A stretch of 34,453 nucleotides of DNA. Source: Flavobacteriia bacterium. Its GTDB lineage: Bacteria; Bacteroidota; Bacteroidia; Flavobacteriales; Flavobacteriaceae. The notes under the pieces are model-generated. The model was not told the origin of the DNA and did no database searches. It saw only the letters and a program-made list of their open reading frames with translations. The stretch is from the NCBI GenBank assembly GCA_002747695.1, contig PDQD01000025.1:1-34453 (forward strand), read 5' to 3'. This document shows positions 26,346 through 34,453 of this stretch, one piece after another; the stretch's first letter is position 1; each line of letters begins with the position of its first letter. A program made the position numbers and the translations under genes.

Positions 26346-28280
26346 TTATTTTTTCATTCTCTTTTGGCGTTCTTGCTGCTCCTGAGCTTGTTTCATGGCT
26401 TCGTCCAAACGTTGTCTGAAAGCACTTTTCTTACGGTTTGGAGCTTCTGCTTTTTTCTTTTGAACCAAAGCATGAACTTTATCTTCATCTATCACATATT
26501 CTTTAATGACAAACATTATGGCAATAGTCAACAGGTTGGAGATAAAGTAATACAAACTCAAACCACTACCATACATATTAAAGAAGAATAACATCATGAT
26601 GGGGGAGATATAGAGCATCACTTTCATCATCTGTTGCATATCCGGCATACCTTCTTGTTGGGGCGGTTGCATATTGGCTTGTTGGCTTTGTGACATTTTC
26701 ATATAAAAGAAAATAGCAATAGACGCCAATAGCGGGAACAGACTCACGTGGTCGCCGTAAATTGGAATTTTAAAAGGTAATTTTAATACACTGTCATAAG
26801 ATGATAAATCGTCTGCCCATAAAAAGCTTTTTTGTCTCAGGTCAAAATTAGCAGGGAAGAACCTGAATAAGGCAAAGAATACAGGCATCTGCAAGAGTGC
26901 GGGAATACAACCCGACAACATGCTGACCCCGGCTTTATTTTGAAGTGCCATGGTTTCTTGTTGGCGTTTCATGGCATTTTCTTTACCCGGATATTTGGCG
27001 TTGATTTCTTCCATTTCCGGTCTTAACACCTTCATTTTGGCACTGGACAGATAAGATTTATAAACCAATGGTGACATAAGAATACGTACAACAATGGTCA
27101 TTAGAATGATAATCAATCCATAACTGCCAATAATGCTTTTCAATCCGTTGAATACAGGAATAAATAAGTACTTATTGATCCAGCGGAAAATTCCCCAACC
27201 CATATTGACAGAACGTTCAAAATGCTTGCCTTCATAGGTTTTTAAGACATTGTAATCTGACGGGCCGAAATAAAACTGCCAGTTTTCGTTGAGATTACCG
27301 TTGTTGGCGGTCAAAGGTATTGTCGATTGAAACGCTTTGGTGAACAGGGTGTCTTTATCTTCGTCTTCAACCATATTTTCAACAACTACATTTATCTTTT
27401 TAAAGGGTTTATCTGTAGTTAAAATTGAATTAAAGAATTGCTGTCTGTAAGAAATCCAGGTAACCTCTTCTATGGTTTTTTCTTTGTCTTTTTTGGCAGA
27501 CGTAACTTCTTTATAGTCATCACCGTCAAAACGGTAATTCAAAGTCGTGTATTGGTTCTCATACCTGATGCTTTTTTCTGTATGAAAGGCTTTTAAATCC
27601 CAATTGAAATTGACCGGTTGGCTGGTGTTGATCACTTGTTCCAGTCCCTGAGAACGGATGTCAAAGTCTATCAGATAATCTGATGGTTTCAGTGTATAAA
27701 TGTATTCCAGATACTGCGTAGGGGATACTTTTAACTTCATTGATAAAGACTGGAAACCATCCTTTTCTGTTAATTGCGGTTGGAAAAACAAGCCATTGGT
27801 GTTGAGTGTTTTTTGACCTGTTGTCGCTATTTGTAAGTTAAGGTTGGCATTACCTTCATTGATCAGGTACATCGGTTTTCCATCATAGGTGTTGAATTTT
27901 TTGAGTAATAAAGAAGTAATCTGCCCCCCTTTATTACTAACGCCTATTTTCAGCACGTCATTCTCTATATAGGTGGTGTTTTCCTGAGCTGAAGGTAGCT
28001 GAGCACTGTAAGCAAAAACGCCCAATTGATTCCTAAGGTCTTTGTTGATTAAAGAATCGGTTACAATTGTCTCCGGCTGATGATTGACTTGTGCTGAAGA
28101 GTCTAAGACCTTTGTGCCGGCTTGGGCTTTTTGAATGCTATCGGCAATGTGTTGCTCTTCCTGTTGTTTTATTTGTGCCTCTTGTGTTTTTTTGGTTTGA
28201 TTGAAAAACATCCACATGATGATGGCTCCCATCAATATAAATCCAAGTAAACTATTGACATCAAATTTTTTCTGCTCCAT
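26346..28280 (-). CDS. yidC: membrane protein insertase YidC
   Basis: MEQKKFDVNSLLGFILMGAIIMWMFF, periplasmic domain, KYPGKENAMKRQQETMALQNKAGVSMLSGCIPALLQMPVFFALFRFFP. Confidence 0.96.
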   Translation of the reverse strand: MEQKKFDVNSLLGFILMGAIIMWMFFNQTKKTQEAQIKQQEEQHIADSIQKAQAGTKVLDSSAQVNHQPETIVTDSLINKDLRNQLGVFAYSAQLPSAQENTTYIENDVLKIGVSNKGGQITSLLLKKFNTYDGKPMYLINEGNANLNLQIATTGQKTLNTNGLFFQPQLTEKDGFQSLSMKLKVSPTQYLEYIYTLKPSDYLIDFDIRSQGLEQVINTSQPVNFNWDLKAFHTEKSIRYENQYTTLNYRFDGDDYKEVTSAKKDKEKTIEEVTWISYRQQFFNSILTTDKPFKKINVVVENMVEDEDKDTLFTKAFQSTIPLTANNGNLNENWQFYFGPSDYNVLKTYEGKHFERSVNMGWGIFRWINKYLFIPVFNGLKSIIGSYGLIIILMTIVVRILMSPLVYKSYLSSAKMKVLRPEMEEINAKYPGKENAMKRQQETMALQNKAGVSMLSGCIPALLQMPVFFALFRFFPANFDLRQKSFLWADDLSSYDSVLKLPFKIPIYGDHVSLFPLLASIAIFFYMKMSQSQQANMQPPQQEGMPDMQQMMKVMLYISPIMMLFFFNMYGSGLSLYYFISNLLTIAIMFVIKEYVIDEDKVHALVQKKKAEAPNRKKSAFRQRLDEAMKQAQEQQERQKRMKK

Positions 28281-28315
28281 AAGTCCTTATTGGTGTTTTA
28301 AAAAATTAAAGGTTA

Positions 28316-28323
28316 CAAAAATA
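28316..28323 (-). promoter_or_regulatory. -7 box TATTTTTG upstream of yidC
   Basis: Minus-strand TAnnTTTG 36 nt before ATG. Confidence 0.4.
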
Positions 28324-28511
28324 GTAAAAATAAGGCATGTATCTGCCTGTGTTTGCTAAATTGCCGTTAAATGTAGTTTACGCGTAGCATCTGTGTCATT
28401 GCCAATCCGGTATTTCACTGGTAGCCATAGTAAACGTGTGTTGAAGTACGACCAAACAGCGCCATCTGTATTGAGATTGAATGTATAGTTTTTAAACTGT
28501 TGATTTCAACC

Positions 28512-31154
<2,643 letters not shown>

Positions 31155-31278
31155 CGTGTTTTGTATTGTTGATTTAGGTTTATTATTCTCTTATTCAACT
31201 GTTTAAGGTGTTTTGTTTGTGTGCTATCGGTGTTTACTTGCTTAAATTTACTGTTAAAAAAAATACAATTTAGTAACA

Positions 31279-31307
31279 TTGGATTAACATAGCCTTTAAT
31301 ATTTTTG
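31279..31307 (+). promoter_or_regulatory. promoter TTG-N18-TATTTTTG of the PiT transporter gene
   Basis: TTG 31279-31281, TATTTTTG 31300-31307. Confidence 0.6.
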
Positions 31308-31333
31308 CATTGACTAATTAAAATTACTCAGAC

Positions 31334-33595
31334 ATGAATGATATTTATATTTTGATGCTCGTTGCTTTAGGCGTTTTGGCTATTTTAGATTTGGTGGTAG
31401 GGGTTAGTAATGATGCGGTTAACTTTTTAAATTCTGCTATTGGTTCAAAAGCATTGAAGTACAGAAATATTATGATTATTGCCAGTATAGGTATATTTCT
31501 GGGAGCGGCAACTTCCAGTGGTATGATGGAAGTGGCAAGGAAAGGTATTTTTGTGCCCGGAGAGTTCTACTTCAATGAATTGATGTATATTTTTATGGCG
31601 GTTATGATAACCGATATATTACTGCTGGATGTCTTTAATACGCTGGGGATGCCTACATCAACGACGGTGTCTATTGTGTTTGAGTTATTGGGTGCAGCGG
31701 TTATTATGGCATTTATAAAAGTGTCCGTCAATGATGCGGAAACCCTGTCAGATCTGGGTAAATATATTAATTCCGGTAAAGCTCTGGAGATTATTCTGGG
31801 TATCTTTCTTTCGGTGGTCGTAGCCTTTACCGTGGGGGCTATTGTGATGTTTTTCTCCCGTTTGGTCTATTCCTACGGTTTTCAGACCAGAAGTAAGTTA
31901 TTACAAGCTATTTTTGCAGGTTTAGCCATTACAGCTATCGTCTATTTTATCATTATAAAAGGTATCAAAGGAAGTTCATTATATGTTTCTTTAAAAGATG
32001 TGATGGATAATTATCAGTTTGTGATTTTGCTTGGAAGCTTTGTTTTTTGGACTTTGTTGGGGTATATAACACTACTTTTAACCAAAGTCAATTTGCTTAA
32101 AATTATTATAGGCTTAGGTACATTTTCTCTGGCATTGGCTTTTGCCGGTAATGACTTGGTCAATTTTATAGGGGTGCCTATTACAGCATTGGATTCATAT
32201 TTTATTTTAGAGGAATCCGGGTCTTTGGCGACTGAGCTTAAAATGACGGCACTGTCCGGTAAAGTACCAACGAATACTTACCTCTTATTGTTAGCAGGTG
32301 GTATTATGGTGGTTACTTTATGGTTGTCTAAAAAAGCCAAAAAAGTAACTGAAACAGAGATTAACTTAGCGCGTCAGACAGAAGGGGCAGAGCGTTTTCA
32401 TCCTAATGACCTTTCAAGAGTAGTGGTACGTGCGGCTAATGCATTTAATAATACAGTTGAAAAAATATTCCCTAAATCCTGGATCAAATACGTCGATAGT
32501 AGATTTCAGAAGCCTGTGATTGATTTGCCACTGGATAAAAAACACAATATGCCTGCCTTTGATATGGTCAGAGCTTCGGTTAATATGGTGATGGCGGCAA
32601 TTCTTATTTCTATTGCTACATCCATGAAATTACCATTGTCGACTACTTATGTTACATTTATGGTAGCCATGGGTACTTCCCTGGCAGACCGGGCATGGGG
32701 CTTGGAGAGTGCCGTTTACAGGGTTGCCGGTGTGTTTAATGTTATAGGCGGCTGGTTTTTGACCGCTATTATAGCTTTTATTGTTTCAGGAACCTTTGTC
32801 TATATCATTTATCTGGGTAAAATAACAGCTGTAGCCTTGTTGCTTATTCTGGTCTTTGGAATTATTTTCAAAAATTTCATCAACTTTAAAAACAAAGAAA
32901 AAGAAAAACGGGAGCAGAAGAACTATGATTACGCATTAAACAAAAGCGTAAAACAGGTTATAGATGAAAGTTCAGATAAAATTTCAGAAGTCGTCAAGCG
33001 GGTAAGAAAATTGTATGCCAATGTATATATAGATTTAAGTGCGCATGACCTCAACAAACTTAAAAAGAACAAAAAACACGTCGATAAACTGGAAACAGAA
33101 GTAGAAAGGCTGGAAAGTGAGCTGTTCTATTATATCAAATCTATTGATGATGATCCATCATTGAGAGGTAGTAAGTTCTATATATTGATTTTGAGGTATA
33201 TTCAGGATATTTCTCAGTCTATTAATTATATATCAACGGCGAGTTATAATCACGTTAATAATAACCACAAGAAACTTAAATCGTCTCAATTAGCTGATTT
33301 GCAGAAGATACAGACTGAATTGGATGATATGTTATTGGCGATTGAAGATATTTTCCAGAGTCAGGAGTTTGCGAAACTGGATATTTTACTGGTCGAGAAA
33401 ACAAGTTTGTTCACTTATATTGAAGACTTAATCAATAATCAGGTGAAACGTATAAGAGTAGAAGAAACCAGTCCAAAGAATGCCAAACTTTATTTCAGTA
33501 TATTGTTAGAAACCAAAGATCTGGTCGATGCTTTCTTAAAAATGATTGAGCTCTTTACCAACTTTAAAAAAGTGGAGAGTGAAAGGCTAAGATAG
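31334..33595 (+). CDS. PiT-family inorganic phosphate transporter with C-terminal PhoU-like helical domain
   Basis: VGVSNDAVNFLNSAIGSKAL and second-half FAGNDLVNFIGVPITALDSY signatures; ~210 aa coiled helical C-terminus. Confidence 0.9.
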   Translation: MNDIYILMLVALGVLAILDLVVGVSNDAVNFLNSAIGSKALKYRNIMIIASIGIFLGAATSSGMMEVARKGIFVPGEFYFNELMYIFMAVMITDILLLDVFNTLGMPTSTTVSIVFELLGAAVIMAFIKVSVNDAETLSDLGKYINSGKALEIILGIFLSVVVAFTVGAIVMFFSRLVYSYGFQTRSKLLQAIFAGLAITAIVYFIIIKGIKGSSLYVSLKDVMDNYQFVILLGSFVFWTLLGYITLLLTKVNLLKIIIGLGTFSLALAFAGNDLVNFIGVPITALDSYFILEESGSLATELKMTALSGKVPTNTYLLLLAGGIMVVTLWLSKKAKKVTETEINLARQTEGAERFHPNDLSRVVVRAANAFNNTVEKIFPKSWIKYVDSRFQKPVIDLPLDKKHNMPAFDMVRASVNMVMAAILISIATSMKLPLSTTYVTFMVAMGTSLADRAWGLESAVYRVAGVFNVIGGWFLTAIIAFIVSGTFVYIIYLGKITAVALLLILVFGIIFKNFINFKNKEKEKREQKNYDYALNKSVKQVIDESSDKISEVVKRVRKLYANVYIDLSAHDLNKLKKNKKHVDKLETEVERLESELFYYIKSIDDDPSLRGSKFYILILRYIQDISQSINYISTASYNHVNNNHKKLKSSQLADLQKIQTELDDMLLAIEDIFQSQEFAKLDILLVEKTSLFTYIEDLINNQVKRIRVEETSPKNAKLYFSILLETKDLVDAFLKMIELFTNFKKVESERLR

Positions 33596-33686
33596 GCTTC
33601 AAGTGGTTGCGGCTTTGGGTTTGATAGGATATTATATACGCTTATTAAAGTAGAAGTTTTATTTTTGTGGTCAAAATTATAAGGTA

Positions 33687-34453
33687 TTGTCACAGTTATA
33701 TCCATTAAAATTTACACCCATACAGCAAGAAAAAATATGGGGCGGTACATTATTGAATAGTGTATTGCATAAACAACCGGTGAGTAATTCTGTAGGTGAA
33801 AGTTGGGAGGTTTCTGCCATAGAAGGTTTTGTGTCCGTAGTGTCCAATGGCGCTATGAAAGGCAAAAGCTTGCAGGACATTCTTGATGAATATCCCAAGG
33901 AATTATTAGGTCAAAAGGTTTATAAAAAATACAACAAAACATTTCCCTTGTTAATCAAGTTTATTGATGCCCGTGAGGATTTGAGTGTACAGTTGCATCC
34001 TGATGATGTTCTGGCGCAACAACGGCACAACAGTCTGGGGAAAGAGGAAATGTGGTATATTGTTCAGGCGGATAAGGACAGCAAACTCTATTTGGGGTTC
34101 AATCAGGAGCTCAACAAAGCAACATTGCTGGAACATATCCAAAACAAAACATTGCCGGGTGTTTTGCATCAACAACCGGTGACAGCCGGTGATGTGTTTC
34201 ATATTACCCCCGGCTTGGTACATAGTATAGGTGGTGGTATTCTACTGGCAGAAATACAGCAGAGTAGCGATGTTACTTACAGACTTTATGATTGGGACAG
34301 AACTGATGATCAAGGAAAATCCAGAACTTTACACATAGAAGAATCGCTGGATGCGATAGATTATGATTATCATAAATCACCAAAAATCCCTTATGAAATT
34401 GTCCAAAACAGGTCAAAAACATTGGTTGACGGTGATTATTTTAAGACTGACAT
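33687..34453 (+). CDS. manA: mannose-6-phosphate isomerase class I, 3' truncated by window edge
   Basis: Open frame from TTG 33687: LYPLKFTPIQQEKIWGGTLLN...LIKFIDAREDLSVQLHPDD...GKEEMWYIVQADKDSKLYLGF...GDVFHITPGLVHSIGGGILLAEIQQSSDVTYRLYDWDR; no stop before the window end. Confidence 0.93.
   Translation, partial: MSQLYPLKFTPIQQEKIWGGTLLNSVLHKQPVSNSVGESWEVSAIEGFVSVVSNGAMKGKSLQDILDEYPKELLGQKVYKKYNKTFPLLIKFIDAREDLSVQLHPDDVLAQQRHNSLGKEEMWYIVQADKDSKLYLGFNQELNKATLLEHIQNKTLPGVLHQQPVTAGDVFHITPGLVHSIGGGILLAEIQQSSDVTYRLYDWDRTDDQGKSRTLHIEESLDAIDYDYHKSPKIPYEIVQNRSKTLVDGDYFKTD

Noticed and set aside
33677-34223. Minus-strand ORFs at the window end
   Set aside because: Antisense to the manA reading frame

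Overview
The window looks like a Bacteroidetes/Flavobacteriia-type chromosomal region. The evidence is TAnnTTTG promoter boxes, a type III glutamine synthetase, a T9SS sorting domain and the overall gene content. It is mostly housekeeping: tsaE (partial), alanine dehydrogenase, sirtuin, DUF349 protein, lolA/ftsK, smpB, maf, pckA, glnN, pyrR-pyrB, rnz, a polyamine cluster (PLP decarboxylase, agmatinase, deoxyhypusine-synthase-like), yidC, pyrG, a PiT transporter and manA (partial, absent from the ORF track). No rRNA, tRNA, CRISPR array, IS element or prophage was recognised. The most interesting spots are: (i) a NifX/NifB-family protein with a natural His6 plus Gly-Cys tail next to glnN; (ii) a compact restriction-modification pair, a CcrM/HinfI-like methyltransferase with a RAMA-like C-terminus and a PD-(D/E)XK nuclease with a Cys cluster; (iii) a secreted protein that is almost only a T9SS sorting domain, in an operon-like run with a STAS-like protein and RNase Z; (iv) a deoxyhypusine-synthase homologue in a polyamine cluster; (v) paired inverted repeats at the glnN promoter and a promoter palindrome between ftsK and smpB. 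Family calls come from reading motifs by eye; no database search was run. None of these is proven to be a new system.
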